Shown: in pieces, positions 22,940-31,115 of the stretch
Layout: every line of letters starts with the position of its first letter
How positions within the stretch are numbered: the first letter of the stretch is position 1
Assembly: GCA_015067245.1 (NCBI GenBank)
Contig: SVMV01000007.1
Location: 1-38,643 of the forward strand
Length of the DNA stretch: 38,643 bases
Reading direction: 5' to 3'
Source of the DNA: Oscillospiraceae bacterium
GTDB taxonomy: Bacteria; Bacillota; Clostridia; Oscillospirales; Ruminococcaceae
The notes under the pieces: generated by a model
Database searches by the model: none
Seen by the model: only the letters and a program-made list of their open reading frames with translations
What the model was told of the DNA's origin: nothing
Made by a program: the position numbers and the translations under genes

Positions 22940-24133
22940 CTATTCGTTGGAATAGTTGTCAAAGTAGCCCTGAATAAAGATAACAGGTGTGCCTTTATCG
23001 CCTGAACCAGATGTAAGGTCACAGAGAGAACCGATAAGGTCGGTAAGCTGACGAGGTGTTGTGCCCTGGCTTTCCATAGAACCCATAAGGTCTTTCTTTT
23101 TGTTTGCGATGTACTGTGTCATAGCGTCACGCAGTTCTTCGCCTTTCATGCCTGCAAACTGGTTGTCTGCAAGGTATTTGAGTTTAAGTTCGCTTGGAAG
23201 GCCAACAAGACCGTCTGTAAAGCCTGGGGAAACAACAGGGTCTGCAAGTTCCCAGATTTTGCCCTGTGGGTCTTTGAATGCGCCGTCGCCGTAAACCATA
23301 CATTCAATTTTTTTGCCTGTTTTTTCAAGGAGTTTTGCCTGAAGTTCTGTAACAAATTTTTCGCAGTCACGTGGGAAAAGTTTAACCTTTTCTTCTGTTG
23401 CTTTGTTGGAACCAAGCAGGCCGTACATTTCGTTATAGCCAGAGCCGTTGATGGATTCTGTCATCAGGTCATCAAGGCCGTAAACCTTTTCAGCACCTGC
23501 TGCTTTAAGCAGACGTTTGCTGCGTGCACGGGAATGGATATCTGCGCAGATAACGCTTTTTGCGTATGGAAGGATATCTGTTGCCTTGTTTGCAAAGATA
23601 ACTTCAGCTTCGCAGCCTTCATTCATTATAAGTTCTTTATAGTATTCCACATAGTCCACCTGTGTAAATGGATGTGGGTTTTTGCCAAACAGTCTTCTGT
23701 ATTCTGCTTCGTCCATAATTGTGGACCAAGGGTTAACGCCTTTTTCGTCCAGCTGGTCAAGGCTTACAAGGTGGTTGCCCACTTCGTCGGAAGGATAGCT
23801 GAGCATAAGCACAATTTTCTTTGCACCGCGTGCAATACCTTTGAGCACGATGGAGAAGCGGTTGCGGGAAAGGATTGGGAAGATAAGGCCGATTGTATCG
23901 TCACCAAATTTGTTTTTAACATCTGTTGCGATATCATCACATGTGATATAGTTGCCCTGTGCACGAGCAACAACAGCTTCGGTAACACCTACGATGTCAC
24001 GGTCGTTAACTTTGATATTTTCTTCTTCAAAAGCTTCAAGCAAGCTCTGAACTGTGATATCCACAAGGTTATCACCTTCAACAATTATAGGTGTTCTGAT
24101 ACCTCTGGATACTGCGCCTATTGTTCTTGACAT
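22940..24133 (-). CDS. F420-0:L-glutamate ligase (CofE)-like protein
   Basis: A 397-residue protein of the F420_ligase (CofE) fold family, in the longer form common in Clostridia. Recognisable segments are the N-terminal SRGIRTPIIVEGDNLVDITVQ, DRDIVGVTEAVVARAQGNY, the Asp-rich centre with VYGDGAFKDPQGKIWELADPV, and the conserved C-terminal TDLIGSLCDLTSGSGDKGTPV. Classical CofE adds glutamates to coenzyme F420-0. No F420 biosynthesis gene is in the window and Clostridia of this kind are not known for F420, so the real acceptor is unknown. AGGGAGGG precedes the ATG. The gene lies next to the glutamate-sensing operon. Confidence 0.75.
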   Translation of the reverse strand: MSRTIGAVSRGIRTPIIVEGDNLVDITVQSLLEAFEEENIKVNDRDIVGVTEAVVARAQGNYITCDDIATDVKNKFGDDTIGLIFPILSRNRFSIVLKGIARGAKKIVLMLSYPSDEVGNHLVSLDQLDEKGVNPWSTIMDEAEYRRLFGKNPHPFTQVDYVEYYKELIMNEGCEAEVIFANKATDILPYAKSVICADIHSRARSKRLLKAAGAEKVYGLDDLMTESINGSGYNEMYGLLGSNKATEEKVKLFPRDCEKFVTELQAKLLEKTGKKIECMVYGDGAFKDPQGKIWELADPVVSPGFTDGLVGLPSELKLKYLADNQFAGMKGEELRDAMTQYIANKKKDLMGSMESQGTTPRQLTDLIGSLCDLTSGSGDKGTPVIFIQGYFDNYSNE

Positions 24134-24259
24134 AAAATGCCCTCCCTTAAATTTATCCGTACGGCAACTGGCTTTAAGTAAAATTTTCCACTTATTTTTG
24201 CCGACAAGATATTATATAGCAAAACATCTTTATTTTCAATAATTTTTAAAGATATTTTT

Positions 24260-24868
24260 TTAATGATTAAGCGATTTCAGCAAAATTGTGTAAGCATAGT
24301 CCTTTTTTTGTTCAATTTGACATACATTGCTTACCCCTGTTGGAAGATGCAGACAATAGTTAAGGCAGGAAAGGTTTGCCATAATTGCCATTGTGATGTA
24401 GTCTGCGTCAAATTCCAGACTGATAACGCCTTCGTCCACACCGCTTTGCAGTATATCCATTATAAGCTGGTTGCGGGTGGTCATAACCTGTTCGATATAC
24501 TCTTTGCTGTCGTTTATCAGTTTTGGGATATCCAGCATTTCATCGCTTGAAGAAAACTGGCTTACCGCTGCAAAACCGTCTTCAAAGCTTTTAAGGATAA
24601 GGTCGTACAGTTTGTAGACCTTATCTTTAAAAGAGATATTTTCCTGTGCAATTTTCTGGGCCTTCTGGTTTTCCAGCCCAAGAAAATATACAAGTGTATT
24701 TAATAGGATTTCCTCTTTTGAGGGAAAATATTCGTACAGTGTGCCCTTGCCCACATTTGCGGCCTTGGCAATGTCCTGCACAGTTATATTATATATCTTT
24801 TTTCCTGCTTTGGAAAGAGCCATCACACCATTAAATACACAAATTTCTTTTTCTGTGTAGTTTTTCAT
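24260..24868 (-). CDS. TetR-family transcriptional regulator
   Basis: A 202-residue regulator. The N-terminal helix-turn-helix is VQDIAKAANVGKGTLYEYFPSKEEIL (residues 29-54), a canonical TetR signature. The remaining helical domain should bind a ligand, probably a substrate of the efflux pump. Its ATG overlaps the pump's stop codon by one base (TAATG), so translation is coupled and the regulator is the last gene of the pump operon. A palindrome GACCGAC-CA-GTCGGTC at the operon promoter (29184-29199) is a likely operator, so the protein would repress its own operon. Confidence 0.93.
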   Translation of the reverse strand: MKNYTEKEICVFNGVMALSKAGKKIYNITVQDIAKAANVGKGTLYEYFPSKEEILLNTLVYFLGLENQKAQKIAQENISFKDKVYKLYDLILKSFEDGFAAVSQFSSSDEMLDIPKLINDSKEYIEQVMTTRNQLIMDILQSGVDEGVISLEFDADYITMAIMANLSCLNYCLHLPTGVSNVCQIEQKKDYAYTILLKSLNH

Positions 24869-27800
24869 TATTCTTCGTCCTCAAAATCAACATCGATAAC
24901 CTTGAGAGGTTTTTTGTGCATAATTGCATAAAGGCTTGGAACAAGGAACAGTGTAAGCAGGGTTGCGTATGCAAGACCGCCAATGGAAACAATTGCCATG
25001 CCCTGACTCATTTCTGCACCCATGCCAACGCCTATTGCCATTGTGCTCATGGCAAGGATTGTTGTAAGCGCTGTCATAAGTATTGGGCGGATACGGTCTT
25101 TGCCTGTCTGTACCAGTGCGTCATAAAGCTCCATACCTTCAGCACGCAGCTGGTTTACATAGTCGATAAACACAATACCGTTGTTTACAACAACACCTGT
25201 AAGAACAAGGAAACCTATCATAGATACGATGGAGAGCACTGTATTTGTCAGCTGCAGTGCCAGCAAGCCCCCTGTAAATGCCAGCGGAATTGTAAACAGA
25301 ACGATAAATGGTGAGCGCAGACTCTGGAACTGTGCCACCATAATAAGATAGATAAACACAATGGCAAGCAGAATCATAAGTGCCATATCGCCCATCATTT
25401 CCATAACCATCTGGTTTTCGCCGCCAACATCAATCTGATATCCGTCAGGAAGCTCAAAATTTTCCATTGCTGCTTCTGCCTGGCGGCTTACAAGGGTTGT
25501 GTTTACACCGTTTTCAAAGGTTGCGGTTACTGTATAGGTGCGTGACTGATTGTCACGGTTGATGGACTGTGGGCTTTGTGCTGTGGTGATTGTTGCCACC
25601 TGGCCCAGAGTGGTTATCTCTTCGTCGCCGTCTTCGTCCACAACAGAAGCAATTTTAAGGTTTTCGATTGTGTCACGGCTGTAGGCTGTGTCGGATGTGA
25701 TGTATCCGTCAAGGTCTTTGTTGTTGAATGTAAATGTGGTTGTGGTGGTTTCTTCGGTAAGGGCTTCGGCAACCTTTTGGTAAACCTGTGCGGTTGTAAG
25801 GCCCTTTTTCATTGCTGCTTCCTTGTTTATTTCGATACGCAGCTCGTTAGAGCGCTCTCCGCTGCCGTCGTCTGCTTTTGCAATGCCGTCAATTTTTTCC
25901 AGCTCTGCGGCAATATCGGCAGAAATTTCGCCCAGTTTGTCAAAGTCGTTGCCTTTTACCGCAACGCTGAAGCCGCTGCCGCCAAGGGCGGACATATCTA
26001 TACTTTCGGTGGTTACAGACAGGCTGTCTTTATATTCAGGCAGAGCTTCTTCTATAAGTGTGCCAACCTCTACGTTGGAGAGTGTGCGTTTTTCGGTCAT
26101 AACAACGTAGAAGGAGAGTGTTTTGTTGTTTTCGGCAGAGGAGGTCATTGAAGCAACGCTTGTGCCCTCGCTCATAACTGCAACAGTGTCAACGTCCTGT
26201 ACGTTCTGCACCTTCTGTGCAATGTCCCAACCCTGTTCATACAGGTCTTCATCGCTGGTTGTACCAGGCACGCTGAGTGTCATTGTCATCTGCGGGCCGT
26301 CCATTGCAGGAATAAATGCCATCGGCATAGAAAGTGCATTGAACACGCTGAGTGCCAGCAGACCAACAGAAAGCACAATTACAAACCATTTGTGTTTAAG
26401 GTTAAGGCGCAGTGCCTTTTCGTAAAGGTTTGTAATTTTAATCATAAATTTAGGTGTAACGTCGTTCTTTTCGCCAAGAACCTTGGAAGCAAGGCAAGGC
26501 ACAAAGGTGAGCGCAACCACCAAGCTTGCCACCAGAACATAGCCGATTGTAAGACCCATATCGGTAAAAATCTGGCGTGTAAGGCCTTCGGTAAATACAA
26601 TTGGCAAAAATACGCAGATTGTGGTGAGGGTGGATGCCGCAATGGCGCCGCCAACCTGTTTTGTGCCCACAACTGCAGCTTTAACTGCACTGTAGCCCAT
26701 GCTGCGCAGACGGAAGATGTTTTCGATAACAACGATACTGTTGTCCACCAGCATACCAACTGCAAGGGCAAGGCCAGAAAGTGAGATGATGTTAAGTGTA
26801 ACATCGGTAAAGTACATTGCCACAATTGCCACAAGCACAGAAAGCGGAATAGACATGCCGATAATCATTGTTGGTCTTGCTGATTTAAGGAATATGATAA
26901 GAACCAGCAGGGCGATGATACCGCCGTAAATAAGGTTGGAGAGAACGCTGTCTACAATCATGCCGATGTAGTCGCCCTGGTCCATAAGTGTTGTAACGTG
27001 CAGGCCAGGGGTTTTTTCTTCCAGTTCTTTTATTGCTTTTGTAACGCTTTCGCTTACTTCGCTTGTGGAAGCAACGGAAGATTTGTTAAGGGACAGCACA
27101 ATGCCGTCGTTGCCGTTGATTTTTACAAAGCTGTCGCCCGAGTTGTCTTTTATCTCCACTGTTGCAACATCTTTAAGATATATCGGGTCAACGCCGTCCA
27201 TATCCATATCCACAAGCAGAAGATTTTTAAGGCTTTCAAGGTCAGAGAACTTTTCGCCAACCTTAACTGTAACACGTTCGTCGCCCAGCATAATGTAGCC
27301 TGCAGGCATGGAGAAGTTTTGTGCTGTAAGGATATTGCTTATCATAGCCTGTGTAACAAGGCTGTCGATATTTGCCTGGCGCAAAGCGTCTTTTTTGGCT
27401 TTTTCAAACTGTTCGATGCCGTCTTCCAGCTGTTTTTCTGCATTTTCAAGTTCAGCTTCTATCTTTTCAAGCTCAATTTCAGCAGAAGCAATCTGTGCTT
27501 CACCTACAGCGATGCCGCTTACAGCTTCCATCTGGCCTTTTTCAAGCTCTTCGGCAAGTTTTTTTATCTTGTTTACTTCTTTGGTAAGGCTTTCTTTAAG
27601 TGCGTTTGCATCAATAAGGTCTGCCTGTGCTTCCGCTTTGTTCTGTGCTATCTGGGCAAGAGTTGCACTTGGGTCTGCAAGGCGGTCTTCGGTAAGGCCT
27701 GCTGCTACAATCGGTGCAAGCATTTCTGCCTTTGTTTTTTCAAGACCTGCAAGTGTAGCTTTTGTCTGTGCAAGCAGTTCTTCCATCTGCACAAGACCTG

Positions 27801-29010
27801 CTTCTGCTGCTGCCTTGGCAGCTTCAATATTTGCAATAACTGTATCTATTGTATCTGTATTTTCATCTGTTACAAAATTTGCAGCTTTAAAACCGTCAAA
27901 AACATCTGCAAGGGTGCTGTCTGCTGCTTTGATAACTGCTACTGATGCATTTTCAAGCGGAGTGCCTGCAAGCTGTGCTTTTATTGTCTGTGCACCTTCA
28001 AGACTTGCTGCAAGCTGACCGATTGCTGTTTTTGCATCGGCAATCCTTGTTTCAAGTTCATTAATCCCCTGCTTTGCGTCTGCTATGCCGTTAATAAGCT
28101 GCTGATATTCGGGCATCATGGTCATAGCCATATAGCCCTGCATTGCTTTTTCCTGACCTTCGTAAAGACCTATATCTGCCTGCAGTTTGCCAACTTCCCC
28201 TGTGATAACAGAAATCTGCGCCATACCTTCGTCCATCTGAACTGAGTATTTTGCAAGTTCTTCAAAACCTTTTTCTTTGCCGTCTTCCAGCTCTTTTTTG
28301 CCGTCTTCCAGCTCTTTTTTGCCGTCTGCAAGTTCCTGTTTGCCGTCTGCAAGCTCCTGTTTGGCTTTGTCAAGGTCTTTTTTTGTTTTGTAAAGCTCGC
28401 CGTCTACAGCCTTAAGGATATCATCGTTTATTGCATCAATCTTTTCCTGATTAAGCTGAATGCTGATATAATCTTCCACCAGACCCGTAACGTCAACGGT
28501 TGCAACGCCGTCTATACGTTCAAGATAAGGGGTAAAATCGTTTTCAATATAGCTGGAAAGCTCTTTTATATCCATGCCGTCCATATCAACGCTAAGCACC
28601 TGCACAGGCAGCATATCTGGGTTTAATTTCATAAGCATAGGGGCCGAGACGGTGTCTTCAAAATAGCCCTCTACCATATCAATACTGCTGCTCATCTCTA
28701 TCATGGCGCTGTCCATATTAACCTTCTGGTTAAATTCCATAATGATAATGGAAGCGTTTTCCATAGAGATACTCTGCATATTTTCCAGACCGCTTGTTGT
28801 GGCAAGCACACTTTCCAGCGGCTGTGTAACGGTGGTTTCCACACGTTCAGGGGAAGCGCCTGGGGCGGTTGTCATAACGATAACGTATGGCAGGTCCATT
28901 TTTGGCAGCAGGTCGGTTTTGAGGCGTGTAAAGGACACGATGCCCAAAACAAACACCAGCACCACTGCAACCAGAACGGTGAACGGTTTTTTAACTGAAA
29001 TTTTTGTCAT
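24868..29010 (-). CDS. RND (HAE1-type) efflux pump with large coiled-coil insertion
   Basis: A 1380-residue RND permease, about 330 residues longer than AcrB. TM1 is residues 10-28. Porter-type domains follow (PLESVLATTSGLENMQS). Residues of about 205-550 form a long Ala/Glu/Lys/Leu-rich coiled coil that starts with ELADGK/ELEDGK repeats and is inserted before QAMISNILTAQNFSMPAG, that is in the helix that in AcrB precedes the QN...AG loop. TM2-TM6, the second porter domain and TM7-TM12 follow. The TM4 proton-relay motif reads GMLVDNSIVVIEN, with Asp-Asn in place of the AcrB Asp-Asp. The insertion may replace a separate adaptor protein in a monoderm. The pump is translationally coupled to tetR. 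Confidence 0.93.
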   Translation of the reverse strand: MTKISVKKPFTVLVAVVLVFVLGIVSFTRLKTDLLPKMDLPYVIVMTTAPGASPERVETTVTQPLESVLATTSGLENMQSISMENASIIIMEFNQKVNMDSAMIEMSSSIDMVEGYFEDTVSAPMLMKLNPDMLPVQVLSVDMDGMDIKELSSYIENDFTPYLERIDGVATVDVTGLVEDYISIQLNQEKIDAINDDILKAVDGELYKTKKDLDKAKQELADGKQELADGKKELEDGKKELEDGKEKGFEELAKYSVQMDEGMAQISVITGEVGKLQADIGLYEGQEKAMQGYMAMTMMPEYQQLINGIADAKQGINELETRIADAKTAIGQLAASLEGAQTIKAQLAGTPLENASVAVIKAADSTLADVFDGFKAANFVTDENTDTIDTVIANIEAAKAAAEAGLVQMEELLAQTKATLAGLEKTKAEMLAPIVAAGLTEDRLADPSATLAQIAQNKAEAQADLIDANALKESLTKEVNKIKKLAEELEKGQMEAVSGIAVGEAQIASAEIELEKIEAELENAEKQLEDGIEQFEKAKKDALRQANIDSLVTQAMISNILTAQNFSMPAGYIMLGDERVTVKVGEKFSDLESLKNLLLVDMDMDGVDPIYLKDVATVEIKDNSGDSFVKINGNDGIVLSLNKSSVASTSEVSESVTKAIKELEEKTPGLHVTTLMDQGDYIGMIVDSVLSNLIYGGIIALLVLIIFLKSARPTMIIGMSIPLSVLVAIVAMYFTDVTLNIISLSGLALAVGMLVDNSIVVIENIFRLRSMGYSAVKAAVVGTKQVGGAIAASTLTTICVFLPIVFTEGLTRQIFTDMGLTIGYVLVASLVVALTFVPCLASKVLGEKNDVTPKFMIKITNLYEKALRLNLKHKWFVIVLSVGLLALSVFNALSMPMAFIPAMDGPQMTMTLSVPGTTSDEDLYEQGWDIAQKVQNVQDVDTVAVMSEGTSVASMTSSAENNKTLSFYVVMTEKRTLSNVEVGTLIEEALPEYKDSLSVTTESIDMSALGGSGFSVAVKGNDFDKLGEISADIAAELEKIDGIAKADDGSGERSNELRIEINKEAAMKKGLTTAQVYQKVAEALTEETTTTTFTFNNKDLDGYITSDTAYSRDTIENLKIASVVDEDGDEEITTLGQVATITTAQSPQSINRDNQSRTYTVTATFENGVNTTLVSRQAEAAMENFELPDGYQIDVGGENQMVMEMMGDMALMILLAIVFIYLIMVAQFQSLRSPFIVLFTIPLAFTGGLLALQLTNTVLSIVSMIGFLVLTGVVVNNGIVFIDYVNQLRAEGMELYDALVQTGKDRIRPILMTALTTILAMSTMAIGVGMGAEMSQGMAIVSIGGLAYATLLTLFLVPSLYAIMHKKPLKVIDVDFEDEE

Positions 29011-29064
29011 AAGTTTTTTCCTTTTTGCTTGTTGTTTCTATATAAGGTGTGTCAAAAGCACTTT

Positions 29065-29109
29065 CTCTCCCTCAATCAGCCTTGCTGACAGCTCCCTCGT
29101 CAGAGAGAG
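29065..29109. repeat. CTCCCTC-type palindromic repeat in the RND leader
   Basis: CTCTCCCTC ... CTCCCTCGTCAGAGAGAG with a TCAGC/GCTGA inner stem resembles a small dispersed palindromic repeat seen in many Clostridia. It lies between the promoter and the start codon of the pump, so it would be part of the 5' leader RNA. Confidence 0.5.
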
Positions 29110-29183
29110 TCACATATAAACGGTCATATTTTCTGACATTTTATCAAAAAACTGAAAAAATGAAAATTTGGCGCACCAAAACT

Positions 29184-29199
29184 GACCGACCAGTCGGTC
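29184..29199. promoter_or_regulatory. TetR-type operator palindrome
   Basis: GACCGAC-CA-GTCGGTC is a perfect inverted repeat with the GACCGACC..GGTCGG look of many TetR operators. It sits at and just after the predicted transcription start of the RND-tetR operon, where a bound repressor would block transcription. Confidence 0.8.
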
Positions 29200-29210
29200 G
29201 GCTTGTTTTT

Positions 29211-29238
29211 AGTATACTACCTTTTATATTTTATGCAA
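29211..29238 (-). promoter_or_regulatory. Promoter of the RND-tetR operon
   Basis: On the minus strand TTGCAT (29238-29233) and TATACT (29216-29211) are 16 bp apart. The expected start is near 29204, immediately before the operator palindrome, leaving a leader of about 190 bases. Confidence 0.65.
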
Positions 29239-29273
29239 CAGTTTTCACATAAATTTCGTAGAAAATTCACTAT

Positions 29274-29299
29274 AAAAAAACGGGCAGGTAATACCCGCC
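29274..29299 (-). terminator. Terminator after the Arc-type gene
   Basis: On the minus strand GGGCGGGT pairs with ACCTGCCC (one G-U pair) and is followed by TTTTTTT. Confidence 0.8.
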
Positions 29300-29311
29300 C
29301 ATACAGAACAA

Positions 29312-29482
29312 CTATTCTTTTTCCAGTTCAATTTTGCCGTGTTCTTTTTCGAAAGATTTGATGCAGTCACGGATAAGTATATTTATCTGACTGTTGGCCG
29401 AACGGCCTTCATACTCTGAAACAAAGTGTAATTTATGCAGCATTTCTTCTTCTATTCTTACAGATAAACTTTTAATAGACAT
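29312..29482 (-). CDS. Arc-type ribbon-helix-helix DNA-binding protein
   Basis: A 56-residue protein absent from the ORF track. It begins MSIKSLSVRIEEEMLHKLHF, a beta strand (KSLSVRI) followed by two helices, the Arc/MetJ ribbon-helix-helix pattern. The second helix is SANSQINILIRDCIKSFEKE. GGAG lies seven bases upstream of the ATG and a good terminator follows, so it is a complete gene. Such proteins dimerise and insert the beta ribbon into the major groove, usually at paired short palindromes. Two GACGTC palindromes 11 bp apart lie in the divergent region at 29573-29589 and are a candidate operator. No toxin partner is adjacent, so an antitoxin role is not supported. Confidence 0.8.
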   Translation of the reverse strand: MSIKSLSVRIEEEMLHKLHFVSEYEGRSANSQINILIRDCIKSFEKEHGKIELEKE

Positions 29483-29572
29483 AAATACACTCCACAGTAA
29501 ACATATTATAAAATCATAATATATCCAAAAATTACCTTATTGTATCAAATAGCTATAAAATATATCTAAAAT

Positions 29573-29589
29573 GACGTCACCCAGACGTC
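29573..29589. promoter_or_regulatory. Paired GACGTC palindromes
   Basis: GACGTC occurs at 29573-29578 and 29584-29589, exactly 11 bp apart, between the divergent Arc-type gene and the 50-residue gene. Two half-sites per helical turn fit a tetramer of ribbon-helix-helix dimers. The assignment is inference. Confidence 0.5.
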
Positions 29590-29612
29590 GATAATTTTTA
29601 AGGAGATTTGTT

Positions 29613-29765
29613 ATGGATATTTACAAGGAAATGTATTTAAAATTATTCAATTCGGTTACAACAGCCATAAGGGCAATGGAGTGCAAAAACTATAACTGGG
29701 CGATAACCGAGCTTAAAACCGCCCAGCAGAAATGCGAAGAAATGTTTGTGGAAAAGGGAGACTGA
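29613..29765 (+). CDS. Small conserved-looking protein of 50 residues, unknown function
   Basis: Too short for the ORF track. AAGGAG precedes the ATG at proper spacing. The product (MDIYKEMYLKLFNSVTTAIR ... CEEMFVEKGD) is one or two amphipathic helices with the pattern YLKLFNxVTxAIxxM followed by AITELKTAQQKCEEMF. I recall similar small proteins in many Clostridia without a known role. It is divergent from the Arc-type regulator and could be controlled by it. It was included because of the good ribosome binding site, the clean start and stop and the helical periodicity. Confidence 0.65.
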   Translation: MDIYKEMYLKLFNSVTTAIRAMECKNYNWAITELKTAQQKCEEMFVEKGD

Positions 29766-29785
29766 TTTGCAGTGAGCAGATATTG

Positions 29786-30026
29786 TTTTTTCCGCAAGCA
29801 AGCAAGTCTTTTTTTGACCTTGTCAAAAATGAACAAAGGTGTTTGAGGATGAGCAAAATCGAAGATTTTGGTGTATCCGAGTTCTTTGTTCAAAGACCTT
29901 GCGGCTGTGAAAGGAAGGCGGGGTCCGCTGCGTCGCAATCAGCGCCACTTTTGGATACTTTTGGTGTCAAAAGTATCATGCGTAAGCATCATTATCCTTT
30001 TTGCAAAAAAATATCTGTAAACAAAA
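29786..30026 (+). repeat. Dispersed CTTTTGG/CAAAAG repeat, long copy, and spacer
   Basis: The stretch is non-coding; the ORF at 29732-30121 runs through it without family features. It contains TTTTGACCTTGTCAAAA near 29813 and a perfect hairpin GATACTTTTG-GTGT-CAAAAGTATC at 29954-29977. The same blocks appear inverted at 4047-4135. The segment between them includes a GC-richer part (GCGGCTGTGAAAGGAAGGCG) unlike the AT-rich flanks. Confidence 0.6.
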
Positions 30027-30064
30027 AAGTTTTCCACAATGGTTTTATCCAAAGTGGAAAACTT
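30021..30064 (-). terminator. Terminator of the rpmH-jag operon
   Basis: AAGTTTTCCAC pairs perfectly with GTGGAAAACTT. On the minus strand TTTTTTGT follows. It lies 26 bp downstream of the jag stop codon, so the operon ends here and mnmE does not follow. Confidence 0.85.
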
Positions 30065-30089
30065 GTTTTTCTTTTAATTTTATTAAAAA

Positions 30090-31115
30090 TTAAAGTTCAA
30101 TTTTACCGTACAGACCTGTAGAACCAAAATCGCCAAGGTCGTCAACAAGTTTTGTTTCTCTTGTTTTCTGTACCTGTGGTGCAGGTTTTTCTTTTCTGTC
30201 ACGGCCGCCTTTGCCTTTGCCGCCCTTGCGGTCGGAAGAAGGTTTTGCTTTGCGTGGGTTTGTTGGATAGATAACAACCTTGCGGTTGCTGCCTTCTCCC
30301 TTGCTTTCGCTTTTCACGCCGCTGATTTCGCTTACTGTTGCGTGAATGATGCGTCTTTCGTAAGGGTTCATTGGTTCAAAAGAGTAGCTGCGGCCGCTTT
30401 TGTTAACCTTTGCTGCCATTTTCTTTGCCATTGCAACAAGGTCTTTTTCACGTTTCTGACGGTAGTCAGCAACATCAACGCTGATTTTTTCGTCGCTGTC
30501 TTCAAAGCGGTTGGATGCAAGGGAAGTAAGGTAGCTTAAAGCTTCCATTGTTTCGCCTTTGCGGCCGATAAGGCAGCCTGCATCTTCGCCTACAATTTTG
30601 ATGATATAGCCTGTCTGTGTTTTTACGATGCGGAATTCTGCTTCTTTATCGTAGAACTGGCCGATAACGCTTTTGATAAATTCAACTGCGTATTTAACCT
30701 TTGCAGATGCATTTTCCAAAGCAATTTCTTCCACAGCTGTTTCTTCTGCTGTTTCTGCTTTAACTTCTTCTTTTGCTTCTGCTTTAGGTTCTTCTTTTTT
30801 TACTTCAGCCTTAACTTCAGCCTTTGGCTGTGGTTTTGGCTGTTTTTTGTTTTCTTTTTTAGCAGGTTTTTCTGCTTTTGTTTCTTTTTTAGGTTCTTCT
30901 TTAACTTCGGCTTTTGGTGCATCAAAGAGAGATTTTACGCTGAATTCTTCTTCAATTTCCATAACCTTAACCTTTGCAGGTTTTTTAAAGAAAAATCTTT
31001 TTTCAGGATACTCCAGCACTTCGCATGTAACCTGTTCTCTTGTAAGAGCAAGTTCTTTGAGAGCAAGGTCGATAGCTTCGTCAACTGTAGCTGCCTGTTT
31101 GATAACTTCTCTCAT
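30090..31115 (-). CDS. jag: RNA-binding protein Jag/KhpB (SpoIIIJ-associated)
   Basis: A 341-residue protein. Residues 1-55 are the Jag-N domain (VDEAIDLALKELALTREQVTCEVLEYPEKRFFF). Residues of about 57-145 are a low-complexity Lys/Glu/Ala/Pro linker. Then come a KH domain with the GRKGETMEALSYL segment and an R3H domain containing NPYERRIIHATV. A basic tail and a short acidic/aromatic end (DLGDFGSTGLYGKIEL) follow. The linker makes it longer than the usual 205-residue form. KhpB/EloR binds RNA with KhpA and affects cell elongation. The ATG overlaps the yidC stop by one base. It is the last gene of rpmH-rnpA-yidD-yidC-jag. Confidence 0.95.
   Translation of the reverse strand: MREVIKQAATVDEAIDLALKELALTREQVTCEVLEYPEKRFFFKKPAKVKVMEIEEEFSVKSLFDAPKAEVKEEPKKETKAEKPAKKENKKQPKPQPKAEVKAEVKKEEPKAEAKEEVKAETAEETAVEEIALENASAKVKYAVEFIKSVIGQFYDKEAEFRIVKTQTGYIIKIVGEDAGCLIGRKGETMEALSYLTSLASNRFEDSDEKISVDVADYRQKREKDLVAMAKKMAAKVNKSGRSYSFEPMNPYERRIIHATVSEISGVKSESKGEGSNRKVVIYPTNPRKAKPSSDRKGGKGKGGRDRKEKPAPQVQKTRETKLVDDLGDFGSTGLYGKIEL

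Noticed and set aside
29312-29482. Toxin-antitoxin pair involving the Arc-type protein
   Set aside because: No co-directional toxin-like gene is adjacent; the neighbour is divergent and resembles no toxin family.
29732-30121. Plus-strand ORF of 129 residues
   Set aside because: Overlaps the 50-residue gene in another frame, then crosses a dispersed repeat and the jag terminator.
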